12,358 nucleotides of DNA from Treponema sp. UBA1233 (GCA_002309305.1 DBWR01000065.1:1-12358), one strand, 5' to 3'. Counted from the first letter of the stretch, positions 1 through 6,865 are shown. Numbers and translations: made by a program. Notes: generated by a model from the sequence alone, not told the origin.

Positions 1-2
1 GA

Positions 3-1013
3 AAGAAAAAGAGGGAAAGGATAAACAGAATCCTCCGCGTTAATGCAAACCATATGGAACAGATGGACAGCGTCAGTGCCGGTGACATAGCGGTTTTTGT
101 AGGCCTTAAGATTTCTCAGACTGGAGACACTCTTGGAAGCGAAGGCATGCCCATCCTTCTGGAAAACGTGAAATTCCCGGAGCCTGTAATCTCCATCGCA
201 ATAGAGCCTGAGACAATGAGCGACAGGGACAAGCTCAACGAGACACTTGAGATCCTGAGTCGTGAGGATCCGACTTTCACACACAGGGACGATGAGGAAA
301 CGGGCCAGCTCATCATCAGCGGAATGGGAGAACTTCATCTTGATGTTCTAGTCACACGCATAAGGGACGATTTTAAAGTTCAGTGCCGCGTTGGTGCTCC
401 ACAGGTTACATACCGCGAATCCGTTACAAGTACTGCAGAATACACGGAAAACTACAGCAGGATGCTTGCAGGAAAGGAAAACACGGCAGGAATTACGCTC
501 AAGGTTGAACCACGTGAGACAGGAAAAGGAAACCTTTATACATGCACGGCCAAACATGATTCAGCAATTCCGGATGAAATATTTGAGGCGATTGAATCCA
601 GCATAAACAACTGTTTCGGAAGCGGAATAAAGCTTGGATATCCATGCACGGACATTGGTGTGACAGTCACTTCCATCGACTACAATCCGTTGACTTCAAC
701 TCCACCGGCATTCTCGGCAGCGGCGGCAGAGGCTTTTGACCAGGCATGCAACAACGCAAGTCCTGAACTTCTTGAACCTGTCATGGCGGTAGACATCGAA
801 TCCCCAACAGAATTTGTCGGAGATGCAATGAGCCAGATAACACAGCGTGGCGGAATGATAAGCAGCATGGACGAAAAATCAGGCGGAAACATTGTTCACG
901 CTCAGGCACCTATGGCAAAGATGTTCGGATTCAGTACAACATTGCGTTCCGTAACACAGGGACGTGCAAGTTTCAGCATGACGTTCAGCCACTTCCAGAA
1001 AAAGGCAAACTAA
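3..1013 (+). CDS. fusA: Elongation factor G, EF-G2-like paralogue, C-terminal part (5' truncated by window edge)
   Basis: This is the C-terminal half of a translational GTPase of the EF-G family. The frame is open from base 3 with no stop, and residues before the first Met (RINRILRVNANH) match the EF-G domain II end, so the true start lies upstream. In order I see the end of domain II (AGDIAVFVGLK, TGDTL), domain III (EDPTFTHRDDEETGQ, then ISGMGELHLDVL), domain IV and domain V (LLEPVMAVDIESP, MFGFSTTLRSVTQGRASFSM). The G domain is outside the window. The domain IV start lacks the usual GGSGQYGHV loop; a compact segment (RMLAGKENTAGITLKVEP) stands there, and the later stretch SIDYNPLTSTPPAF resembles mitochondrial EFG2/GFM2. 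In Borrelia the second EF-G acts in ribosome recycling rather than translocation; I infer the same role here. The stop lies 15 bp from the convergent exonuclease, with no hairpin terminator seen. Family sure, subtype likely. Confidence 0.93.
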   Translation, partial: KKKRERINRILRVNANHMEQMDSVSAGDIAVFVGLKISQTGDTLGSEGMPILLENVKFPEPVISIAIEPETMSDRDKLNETLEILSREDPTFTHRDDEETGQLIISGMGELHLDVLVTRIRDDFKVQCRVGAPQVTYRESVTSTAEYTENYSRMLAGKENTAGITLKVEPRETGKGNLYTCTAKHDSAIPDEIFEAIESSINNCFGSGIKLGYPCTDIGVTVTSIDYNPLTSTPPAFSAAAAEAFDQACNNASPELLEPVMAVDIESPTEFVGDAMSQITQRGGMISSMDEKSGGNIVHAQAPMAKMFGFSTTLRSVTQGRASFSMTFSHFQKKAN

Positions 1014-1028
1014 AGGGCTTGTCGGTTT

Positions 1029-1682
1029 TTAAAACAGTTCCAGCTGAATGTTCTGCGGCATGAGGTTTCCGCTTTGTGAATGCATGTCAAAGTCCTTTTG
1101 TCTTGGAATAGTATCCTTTATTATCCTCTTGAAAAGTTCCATAAGAACCCTTGCGTCGTCATCAGCGCGGTGGGCAGCAAGAACCTGTATATCAAAGCGT
1201 TTGGCAAGTGACTGCAGCTTATACGGTCCCTTCTCGGTCTCATTTATAAACTTAGGGTATGCCCATCTTGCAAGCGGCAGCGTATCGATGCACTGATTGT
1301 GAATGGTTGGCACTGACATCCTTACCAGTTCCGCATTTAAAAAGCCCAGGTCAAAGGGTGCGTTATGTGCAAGAAGAACTGCATTCTTGTCTCCTATGAA
1401 CCTGAGGAAATCAGGAAGCACTTTGCTGGCAGAAGGACAATCCTTTACCATTTCATTTGTGATGTGAGTCAGATTTGTTAAAAAAGGAAGAATGGGAATA
1501 GGAGGCTTTATCAGCTGGTCAAAACGGCTGATTTCTCCGTTGCAGGTAAACTTTATGGCCCCCACTTCCATAAGGTAATCAGTCTCTGAGTGAAGGCCAG
1601 TTGTTTCAGTATCAAAGGCTACAAACACCGCCCCGCTGTAAAAAAGCCTGGCAAGATGCTTGTAGTCCCTGTACAGATACAT
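1029..1682 (-). CDS. DnaQ-like DEDDh 3'-5' exonuclease (DNA polymerase III epsilon-like)
   Basis: A 217-residue exonuclease of the DnaQ/RNase T superfamily that removes nucleotides from 3' ends using two metal ions. All five signature residues are visible: D24 and E26 in FDTETTGL (Exo I), D111 in LLAHNAPFDLGFL (Exo II), and H171 and D176 in HRADDD (Exo III, HxAxxD). The length fits a free-standing epsilon-type domain with no polymerase or helicase fusion. The reading frame stays open further upstream into the mutase gene, but I chose the ATG at 1682: it begins shortly before the fold and lies 28 nt past the mutase stop, whereas upstream Met codons would add about 40 residues of out-of-frame mutase sequence. 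No good Shine-Dalgarno precedes it, so expression probably depends on the upstream mutase transcript. It may be a proofreading subunit or a repair/RNA-trimming enzyme; the sequence does not separate these. Confidence 0.88.
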   Translation of the reverse strand: MYLYRDYKHLARLFYSGAVFVAFDTETTGLHSETDYLMEVGAIKFTCNGEISRFDQLIKPPIPILPFLTNLTHITNEMVKDCPSASKVLPDFLRFIGDKNAVLLAHNAPFDLGFLNAELVRMSVPTIHNQCIDTLPLARWAYPKFINETEKGPYKLQSLAKRFDIQVLAAHRADDDARVLMELFKRIIKDTIPRQKDFDMHSQSGNLMPQNIQLELF

Positions 1683-1710
1683 TTTTGGCTGTGGTGGTTT
1701 TCCAACAGAA

Positions 1711-3492
1711 TTATTTAGCAGCATCAAGAATAGCTTTGATTTCCGTTGAAATATTGTCACACAGTGTGGCGGCTTCTTTTCTTGCGGCAGCCAATGCATC
1801 ATCAGTAGCTGCAGAAACCGGAACCCTTGAGTTGATGTAGAACTTGATCTTTGGCTCTGTTCCAGATGGACGTGCGCTTACGATTGTTCCACCCTCAAGG
1901 AAGAACTGGAGTACATTGCTCTTTGGCCACGGGAGTGAAGTTTTTGCACCTGGATTTGCAGGATCAAATTCAACACTCTGCTGGATGTCGCGGATCTTGA
2001 GTACTTTCTTTCCACCAAGAGTCTTAAGGCCTTCCTCACGAAGCTTTGTCATGATTCCGCCCATAATCTTTGGACCTGTGACACCTTCAAAATACTTGCT
2101 GATTGAGCGGTCTTCAAAATATCCGTATTTCTTGTAGAGGTCGTTCAAGTGTTCAAGAAGGCTCTTACCCTGGCTTGCCCAGTAAAGCGTCATTTCTGCA
2201 CACATTGCGGCGGCAGATACACCGTCCTTGTCGCGTACTTCCGTTTCAACAAGATATCCGTAACTTTCTTCCAAACCGAAGGCATAGTTCTTTTCGCCAG
2301 TCTTTTCACATTCGCGTTCAAGATATGCAATCCACTTGAATCCTGTAAGAACTTCCTCAAGGGAAACGCCATAGTTTGCGGCAATTGCGTCAACAAACGG
2401 GCTGGTTACGATTGAGCGGATGAGCATCGGGTTCTTTGGCATCTTGTTGAATTCCTTTTTGGAAAGGAGGACATAGTCTGCCAAAAGGGCTCCCATCTGG
2501 TTTCCTGAAACAAGGACATAGTTTCCGTCCTTATCGGGGAATGCTGTTCCAAAGCGGTCTGCATCCGGGTCTGTTGCCATTACTACATCAGCCTTTTCCT
2601 TCTTGGCAAGTTCAACTGCCATCTTGAGTGCTGGAGCTTCCTCTGGATTTGGCTTTTCTACTGTCGGGAAATCTCCGTCACCTTCCCTCTGTTCCGGAAC
2701 TGTAATCACGTTCAGGCCAAGGTCACCAAGAACCTTTTCCACATGCATTGCACCTGTTCCGTGAAGAGGAGTATAGACTACCTTTACGGAGGATGCCTTT
2801 TCCTTTATAAGCTCAGGACGATAGAGGTTGTTCTTTATCATTTCCTGGAATTTTTCATCAACTTCCTTGTCAACAAGCACAATCTTTCCTGATTTGATGC
2901 CTTCTTCCCTTGTTACGGTCTTTACCTCGGTTACGGCATTTACCTCATCGATGATGCCCTTGTCATGCGGTTCAACAACCTGTGCTCCGTCATCCCAGTA
3001 TGCCTTGTAGCCGTTGTATTTTGGCGGGTTATGGCTTGCGGTAACTACGACACCTGTCTTTGCTCCAAAGTAGCGGATTGCAAAACTGAGTTCCGGAGTT
3101 GGCCTCATTCCGGTAAAGAGATATGCCTTTATTCCGTTTCCTGCAAAAACACGGGCAGTAATGTCGGAGAATTTATCGTGATTGCGGCGGCTGTCATAAG
3201 CGATACATGCGCTCAGTTTTCCCTCGGCAGCTTCTTTTGGGAAAGCCTTGATGATGTAATTGCAGAGTCCCTGGGTTGCCTTAGAGACGTTCAGAGTGTT
3301 CATGCGGTTTGTTCCGCCACCCATCACACCACGGAGGCCTCCTGTTCCAAACTCAAGACTCTGGTAAAAGCGGTCTTCAAGTTCTGCCAGATCATTTTTT
3401 GCAAGAAGCTCTTCAACTTCCTTGCGGAATGATTCGTCCTTTTCTTCTGCAACATACTGTTTTGCGCGGGAAATTATTTCTTTTTCGTCCAT
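1711..3492 (-). CDS. Phospho-sugar mutase (phosphoglucomutase/phosphomannomutase, PGM2-like)
   Basis: A 593-residue alpha-D-phosphohexomutase that moves phosphate between C1 and C6 of hexose phosphates through a phosphoserine, linking glycolysis to glycogen, cell-wall and nucleotide-sugar synthesis. All four family sites are present: the catalytic loop TASHNP (S153 is the phosphoserine), the Mg loop DPDADR (308-313), the sugar-specificity loop GLEESYG (406-412) and the phosphate-binding loop RPSGTEPK (541-548). The N-terminal FGTGGLRGVMGGG (48-60) and the near-600 length are typical of the PGM2/PgcA type rather than the shorter ~450-residue ManB/GlmM types. The ATG at 3492 follows a good ribosome site (AAGGTGAGG, minus strand, 8 nt spacing). 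It is the first gene of a probable two-gene unit with the exonuclease. Exact substrate (glucose, mannose or pentose phosphate) cannot be read from the motifs alone, though GLEES favours glucose. Confidence 0.94.
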   Translation of the reverse strand: MDEKEIISRAKQYVAEEKDESFRKEVEELLAKNDLAELEDRFYQSLEFGTGGLRGVMGGGTNRMNTLNVSKATQGLCNYIIKAFPKEAAEGKLSACIAYDSRRNHDKFSDITARVFAGNGIKAYLFTGMRPTPELSFAIRYFGAKTGVVVTASHNPPKYNGYKAYWDDGAQVVEPHDKGIIDEVNAVTEVKTVTREEGIKSGKIVLVDKEVDEKFQEMIKNNLYRPELIKEKASSVKVVYTPLHGTGAMHVEKVLGDLGLNVITVPEQREGDGDFPTVEKPNPEEAPALKMAVELAKKEKADVVMATDPDADRFGTAFPDKDGNYVLVSGNQMGALLADYVLLSKKEFNKMPKNPMLIRSIVTSPFVDAIAANYGVSLEEVLTGFKWIAYLERECEKTGEKNYAFGLEESYGYLVETEVRDKDGVSAAAMCAEMTLYWASQGKSLLEHLNDLYKKYGYFEDRSISKYFEGVTGPKIMGGIMTKLREEGLKTLGGKKVLKIRDIQQSVEFDPANPGAKTSLPWPKSNVLQFFLEGGTIVSARPSGTEPKIKFYINSRVPVSAATDDALAAARKEAATLCDNISTEIKAILDAAK

Positions 3493-3656
3493 ATTGACAT
3501 CCTCACCTTGAAAATAGAGATATAGTGTACAACTATTACAATTAAAATATTATATCAGATGTTTGCTAAAATTTCCATATCGGATTATTGATTTTTCTGC
3601 AAAAACCGTGACAAGAACATGCTCAAGCTTGCTTGTACAATTTTTAAAATCTTTCA

Positions 3657-3685
3657 TTGATTTTTAGAATATGGTGGTATATAAT
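3657..3685 (+). promoter_or_regulatory. Sigma-70-type promoter of the ComFB-domain gene
   Basis: TTGATT at 3657-3662, a 17-nt spacer, then a perfect TATAAT at 3680-3685. The predicted transcript start is about 3692, giving a leader of roughly 33 nt that carries AAGGGG (3706-3711), 13 nt before the ATG. This is a strong match, so the gene is probably expressed constitutively by the housekeeping sigma factor unless a repressor acts here. Confidence 0.7.
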
Positions 3686-3724
3686 AAAGGGAACTATTAA
3701 CAGCTAAGGGGCAAAAGAAACATC

Positions 3725-4453
3725 ATGGTCAACATCCACAATATCATGGAAGAACAGGTTTTATCACGCGTCAATGAGCTTTACGAACAGGTAAAGAATC
3801 GGGAAAACACCTGGCTTGATTGCGACTGCGAGAACTGCAGGCTTGATACAGTTTCTTACGTACTGAACCGCATTCCACCTCGCTATGTTGTAAGTGGAAG
3901 GGGCATCACACATAATTCCAACGAGGTTCTGAACGACAACCAGCTTATGGCTGACATAGACCGTCTTGGACTTGAAGGCATGAGGCTTGTAAACTCCGCA
4001 AAAAGGCCTTACCATAAATCTGCAAAACTGAACGCAAGCGGTGCGTGGGAAACAAAAATACCAGTGTTTACTTTCCCAACCTTCCTTGGCACTGTTTATG
4101 ACGGCTCCTCTTTTGAACCGCTGGACGGTGCTGTCGTAACCCTGAAAGACGAAAAGGGAAACATTGCCACCATGATGGATGCAAGCTGGTCAAATCCGTG
4201 CAGGACTTTCTCAAAGACCGACGGAAGCTATTCATTTTGGGTTGCGCCAGAAGCAAGCCTTCAGGAAAAGGTAAGCCGCGAATTTACCTTTACCATTTCC
4301 ATTTCATGCAAGGGATACACAGGAACAAACTACAGCTTTACCCTTCCCCTTGTAAGCGAAACCGAAGACCCGCACAAAATCAACTCAACCTACAGCCTCA
4401 AGATACAGGACCTCTTCCTTTTCCGTACCGATGTAATGAATGAACAGGAATGA
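3725..4453 (+). CDS. ComFB-domain protein with C-terminal carboxypeptidase-regulatory-like domain
   Basis: A 242-residue protein. Residues 1-60 match the ComFB family (late competence development, PF10719): HNIMEE near the start, a CDCENCRLD cluster with C33, C35 and C38, then LNRIPPRYVV (47-56). ComFB proteins of cyanobacteria have been reported as cyclic-dinucleotide receptors; the Bacillus protein sits in a competence operon but its role is unclear. From about 115 the protein changes character: FLGTVYDG, PLDGAVVTL and TDGSYSFWV are typical of the carboxypeptidase-regulatory-like beta-sandwich usually found in secreted proteins. There is no signal peptide and no membrane segment, so both parts should be cytoplasmic. 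Its own promoter and terminator make it monocistronic. Start chosen at the first ATG after AAGGGG; ATG 3746 is possible but would cut the conserved HNIMEE. Domain calls are by motif; ligand and function are inferred. Confidence 0.82.
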   Translation: MVNIHNIMEEQVLSRVNELYEQVKNRENTWLDCDCENCRLDTVSYVLNRIPPRYVVSGRGITHNSNEVLNDNQLMADIDRLGLEGMRLVNSAKRPYHKSAKLNASGAWETKIPVFTFPTFLGTVYDGSSFEPLDGAVVTLKDEKGNIATMMDASWSNPCRTFSKTDGSYSFWVAPEASLQEKVSREFTFTISISCKGYTGTNYSFTLPLVSETEDPHKINSTYSLKIQDLFLFRTDVMNEQE

Positions 4454-4473
4454 TTTCCTTTAAAAACAAAAAA

Positions 4474-4524
4474 ACCGTGGTGAATGGAACTTTTTCAAGC
4501 TCTGTAACCACGGTCTTTTTTTTT
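4474..4524. terminator. Bidirectional intrinsic terminator between the ComFB gene and rpsD
   Basis: Perfect 8-bp stem ACCGTGGT (4474-4481) / ACCACGGT (4507-4514) with a 25-nt loop. It is followed by nine T (4516-4524) on the plus strand and preceded by an A-rich run (4462-4474) that becomes a U-tract on the minus strand. It can therefore end both the plus-strand ComFB transcript and the minus-strand rpmE-rpsD transcript. The loop is longer than usual. Confidence 0.85.
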
Positions 4525-4539
4525 CTGTATCTGTTCTTA

Positions 4540-5133
4540 TTATTTTGAGAACAATTCAACGATCATCTGTTCGTTGATGATTACAGGAATCTTTTCGCGC
4601 TGAGGATAGCTTACCAGCTTTCCGCTGAAGTTGTCTGCATCGCGTTCAAGATAATCAAGTGGTGCAACATTGCTGTCGAACCAAGTCTTCTTGAACTGTT
4701 CGCTCTTGCGTGCCTTTTCGTCCAGAGAGATTGTTGAGCCAACCTTTACGTTGAATGAAGGAATGTTGATCTTCTTTCCGTCAACGAGGATGTGCTTGTG
4801 AGAAACCATCTGGCGAGCCATGCGGATTGAGCTAGCAAAGCCCAGGCGGTAAACAAGGTTGTCCAGACGACATTCAAGAATGCTGATGAGTGCAGCACCT
4901 GTCTTTCCCTCAGCCTTTGAAGCAAGACCAAAGTAACGGACCAGCTGGCGTTCAAGAATACCGTAGTATGCCTTTACCTTCTGCTTTTCAATCAACTGAA
5001 GGCCATATTCAGAAGTTTTCTTTGTGCGCTTGAATGCTGGGTCATTTGCCCTGTCCATTGCCTTTGGGTGTCCACAAACATTAACACCCAACCTTCTACA
5101 TTCCTTAAAACGGGGACCTCTTCTAGTTGCCAT
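4540..5133 (-). CDS. rpsD: 30S ribosomal protein S4
   Basis: Primary 16S rRNA-binding protein of the small subunit, needed early in 30S assembly and for decoding accuracy. The 197-residue length is slightly below the usual 200-210. The N-terminal S4 domain is clear (RGPRFKECRRLG, then YGLQLIEKQKVKAYYGILERQ in two stretches), followed by the S4 RNA-binding fold (LECRLDNLVYRLGFASS, RQMVSHKHILVDGKKINIPS at about 87-125) and the C-terminal PVIINEQMIVELFSK. Only two cysteines (C12, C20) are in the N-terminal region, so a full four-cysteine zinc site is absent. A good ribosome site AAGGAG (minus strand, 5142-5147) lies 8 nt before the ATG. It follows rpmE after 115 nt and is apparently co-transcribed, rather than sitting in an alpha-operon with rpsM-rpsK-rpoA. 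The spacer hairpins could be a site of S4 feedback; this is inference. Confidence 0.98.
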   Translation of the reverse strand: MATRRGPRFKECRRLGVNVCGHPKAMDRANDPAFKRTKKTSEYGLQLIEKQKVKAYYGILERQLVRYFGLASKAEGKTGAALISILECRLDNLVYRLGFASSIRMARQMVSHKHILVDGKKINIPSFNVKVGSTISLDEKARKSEQFKKTWFDSNVAPLDYLERDADNFSGKLVSYPQREKIPVIINEQMIVELFSK

Positions 5134-5202
5134 ATTATTTGCTCCTTATTAATCTTAGACTGGCATTTAGCCTTAACTTGCCGCGGTCAGGGACTTATGC
5201 CT

Positions 5203-5240
5203 GTTCAGCTTATGACTGAACGGTTCAGCTTGAGCTGAAC
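5203..5240 (-). repeat. Tandem hairpins: four alternating GTTCAG/CTGAAC half-sites between rpmE and rpsD
   Basis: Two adjacent inverted repeats: GTTCAG (5203-5208) / CTGAAC (5216-5221) with a 7-nt loop, and GTTCAGC (5223-5229) / GCTGAAC (5234-5240) with a 4-nt loop. The transcribed minus strand would form two stable stem-loops separated by one base, ending 69 nt before the rpsD ATG. No U-run follows, so they are not intrinsic terminators. They may be an S4 leader element, a processing site or a protein operator. Confidence 0.7.
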
Positions 5241-5248
5241 GCCGACGC

Positions 5249-5470
5249 TTACTGAGCGTCCTCTTTCTTTGCAGCCATACCGTACCTTTTGTTAAAGCGG
5301 TCGATACGTCCTGCTGTGTCGACAAGTTTCTGCTTACCGGTAAAGAACGGGTGGCAGGCGGAACAAATTTCAACGTGGATGTCTTCCACTGTTGAACGTG
5401 TCTCGATTACGTTGCCGCAAACGCAAGTAATCTTTGTGAGTTTGTAATCCGGATGGATATCCTTTTTCAT
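5249..5470 (-). CDS. rpmE: 50S ribosomal protein L31, zinc-binding (C+) type
   Basis: A 73-residue L31, on the large subunit near the central protuberance where it bridges to 30S. It begins MKKDIHPDY, the family hallmark, and has the four zinc-ligand cysteines C16, C18, C36 and C39, so it is the zinc-bearing C+ form. HPFFTGKQK and RIDRFNKRYG complete the signature. A clear AGGAG (minus strand, 5478-5482) precedes the ATG. It is the first gene of the rpmE-rpsD unit, with a near-consensus promoter about 130 nt upstream and a long leader. Confidence 0.98.
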   Translation of the reverse strand: MKKDIHPDYKLTKITCVCGNVIETRSTVEDIHVEICSACHPFFTGKQKLVDTAGRIDRFNKRYGMAAKKEDAQ

Positions 5471-5598
5471 GTTATACTCCTATTCTTGCCCGATATTAAA
5501 GAAAGCCCGGTCACCACTACAAAGGCTCATAGGGAAAGCCCGTATCATTCCGTCCCCGTTAACAATCAAATTAATACCACAAGAGAATTGATTCAAGA
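5471..5598 (-). promoter_or_regulatory. Long 5' leader of rpmE, possible ribosomal-protein leader
   Basis: About 120 nt separate the predicted start (near 5592) from the rpmE ATG, much longer than a ribosome site needs. The leader holds a 9-bp direct repeat (GAAAGCCCG on the plus strand at 5501-5509 and 5534-5542) and short pairings such as GGCT/AGCC around 5524-5540. L31 leaders that give feedback control are known from other phyla; that this is one is inference. The rest of the 280-base gap to 5750 holds only the two promoters listed here. Confidence 0.35.
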
Positions 5599-5627
5599 AT
5601 TATATATAAAACAAACAATTAAGTCAA
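5599..5627 (-). promoter_or_regulatory. Sigma-70-type promoter of rpmE-rpsD
   Basis: Minus strand: TTGACT (5627-5622), exactly 17 nt, then a perfect TATAAT (5604-5599). Eleven of twelve consensus bases match, as expected for a highly expressed ribosomal-protein unit. It is back to back with the Hpt-gene promoter at 5678-5706. Confidence 0.78.
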
Positions 5628-5677
5628 TACTTAAAGCCATTTCAGGCTGTTTTCATCAAATTCTTGTAATTAAATGC

Positions 5678-5706
5678 TCGACAGTTTTAAAATTTGGGTC
5701 TATAAT
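5678..5706 (+). promoter_or_regulatory. Sigma-70-type promoter of the Hpt gene
   Basis: TCGACA (5678-5683), 17-nt spacer, perfect TATAAT (5701-5706). The predicted start is near 5713, giving a leader of about 38 nt that ends in AAAAAAAAGGGAG five bases before the ATG at 5751. Confidence 0.72.
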
Positions 5707-5750
5707 CAATAGTATAAATTAACGTAGATTATAAAAAAAAGGGAGAAACT

Positions 5751-6113
5751 ATGGCTGAATTATTGAATGTTGAATCTGCTCTGGAAATGGTCGGCGATGA
5801 CAGGGATTTGCTCAAGGAACTTCTTGAAGGCTATCTTAATGACAGGATTTTTGACTCAAGCAAACTGGAAGGCCTCACAAATGTAAAGGACGAAAACGGA
5901 AACTGTACGGAGGCCGCAAAATACGTGCATTATTTCAAGGGTGCGGCAAAACAGCTGGGTGCGGAAATCCTGGGAGAAGCAGGTCAGGCTCTTGAAGACG
6001 TCCTTCGCGGTAAAAAACAGGGAGACCTTGCAGAACTCATCAAAGCCTTTACCGACGAATACAAGCGTTCTACAGATGAAATGCGCCGCTATCTGGATTC
6101 TTTTACGCAATAG
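5751..6113 (+). CDS. Stand-alone Hpt (histidine phosphotransfer) domain protein
   Basis: A 120-residue, all-helical phosphotransfer protein. The Hpt signature is clear: H60 followed by YFKGAAKQLGA, i.e. HxxKGxxxxxG, with H60 as the phospho-accepting residue. Such proteins shuttle phosphate between the receiver of a hybrid sensor kinase and a response regulator in a multi-step relay. There is no kinase, receiver or output domain attached, and no two-component partner in this window, so its relay partners are elsewhere. Start supported by GGGAG at 5741-5745 and its own promoter. The last 25 bp overlap the convergent tatD gene, with no terminator between them. Confidence 0.9.
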   Translation: MAELLNVESALEMVGDDRDLLKELLEGYLNDRIFDSSKLEGLTNVKDENGNCTEAAKYVHYFKGAAKQLGAEILGEAGQALEDVLRGKKQGDLAELIKAFTDEYKRSTDEMRRYLDSFTQ

Positions 6114-6859
6114 GCATCCATAAAGTTTTTTTCAATTTGAACGCAAAGCGCAGGCATGGCAGTTCCCCTTAATGCGGAGGCCTCCTCATATACCTTTTTT
6201 ATGTCCGATACAGAGGTAAATTCTTCTCCCTTCAAAGTTTGAAATGGGGCGTCTGTTTCCAGAAGAATTCTGTCTACAGGCAATTCCCTAATACAGGCAA
6301 TGCTTTTCTTGTTGCCGTTCAAGATGGGCTTTCCAAAGCTGAAATAAGCGTTAAGTCCCTTGTCCAAAAGTGAATGTGCTTCCCTTGGTCCAAATGCAAA
6401 AGAATGAAATACGATACATTTTGCCCTTTTCAGCAGTTTAATGTCGGAAAACATCTGGTCCAGAGCCTTGCGGTTGTGAATAACAACAGTCTTTTTATAT
6501 TCAACAGCCAGCTCAAGACAGGAATGCCATGCTTCAATCTGATTCTGCCGGTTTTCCCTGTATTCCTGGGTAAAAAGGTCCATTCCGGTTTCCCCTATTG
6601 CGGAGATTTTATCCTCAGAAAGAAGGCTCTCAAGGAAAGGAAGAAGCGAAAGGTCTGGATTTTGGGGATGCAGGCCGAAAGACTGCACGACATTTTGCGG
6701 ATAATCTTTTGTAAGCTCAAATTGAAAATTGAATTCTTTTTCATCGTGAGAACATGTACAGCAGCGGTATTTTGGAGGAAAAGCCTCTGATATGGGTTTT
6801 GAAGCCAGTTCAGTGCACTGTACCAGATGAAGGTGTGCATCACAATATGTCAAATCCAT
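6089..6859 (-). CDS. TatD-family metal-dependent hydrolase (putative deoxyribonuclease)
   Basis: A 256-residue TIM-barrel metallohydrolase of the TatD family, whose members act as Mg-dependent 3'-5' DNA exonucleases and in DNA repair or quality control. The metal ligands are in order: HLH (H9, H11) in CDAHLHL, E90 in IGETGMDLF, H128 in VIHNRKA, H152 in FHSFAFG and D203 in LLETDAPF. The length is normal (about 255-265). The N-terminal part is cysteine-rich (C6, C15, C33, C34, C36), which is not a family feature; whether it matters is unknown. No Shine-Dalgarno is well placed: GAGG lies one base from the ATG. The 3' end overlaps the Hpt gene by 25 bp tail to tail. It could equally be called YcfH/TatD-like; the substrate cannot be told from sequence. 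Confidence 0.92.
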   Translation of the reverse strand: MDLTYCDAHLHLVQCTELASKPISEAFPPKYRCCTCSHDEKEFNFQFELTKDYPQNVVQSFGLHPQNPDLSLLPFLESLLSEDKISAIGETGMDLFTQEYRENRQNQIEAWHSCLELAVEYKKTVVIHNRKALDQMFSDIKLLKRAKCIVFHSFAFGPREAHSLLDKGLNAYFSFGKPILNGNKKSIACIRELPVDRILLETDAPFQTLKGEEFTSVSDIKKVYEEASALRGTAMPALCVQIEKNFMDAYCVKESR

Positions 6860-6865
6860 GCCTCA

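Noticed and set aside
1683..1802. In-frame upstream extension of the exonuclease gene, with Met codons at 1724, 1799 and 1802
   Set aside because: It lies almost wholly inside the well-supported mutase gene in another frame and adds sequence unlike any DnaQ N terminus.
2965..3432. 155-codon plus-strand open frame opposite the mutase
   Set aside because: A shadow of the mutase coding strand, with no ribosome site or recognisable motif; other long opposite-strand frames (for example at 6374-6790, 8475-8894, 9862-10326) fail for the same reason.
3549..3554. Minus-strand TATAAT upstream of the mutase gene
   Set aside because: No acceptable -35 at 16-18 nt; the AT-rich stretch makes an isolated -10 match unsurprising. 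A promoter is expected here but I cannot place it.
3618..3636. Palindrome CAAGCTTG within an ACAAG...CTTGT inverted repeat upstream of the ComFB gene
   Set aside because: Short arms, no run of T, and about 20 bp upstream of the -35; an operator cannot be excluded but nothing supports it beyond symmetry.
5453..5722. 89-codon plus-strand open frame across the rpmE leader and divergent promoters
   Set aside because: No ribosome site, AT-rich low-complexity codons, and it runs through two promoters; the region is better explained as regulatory.
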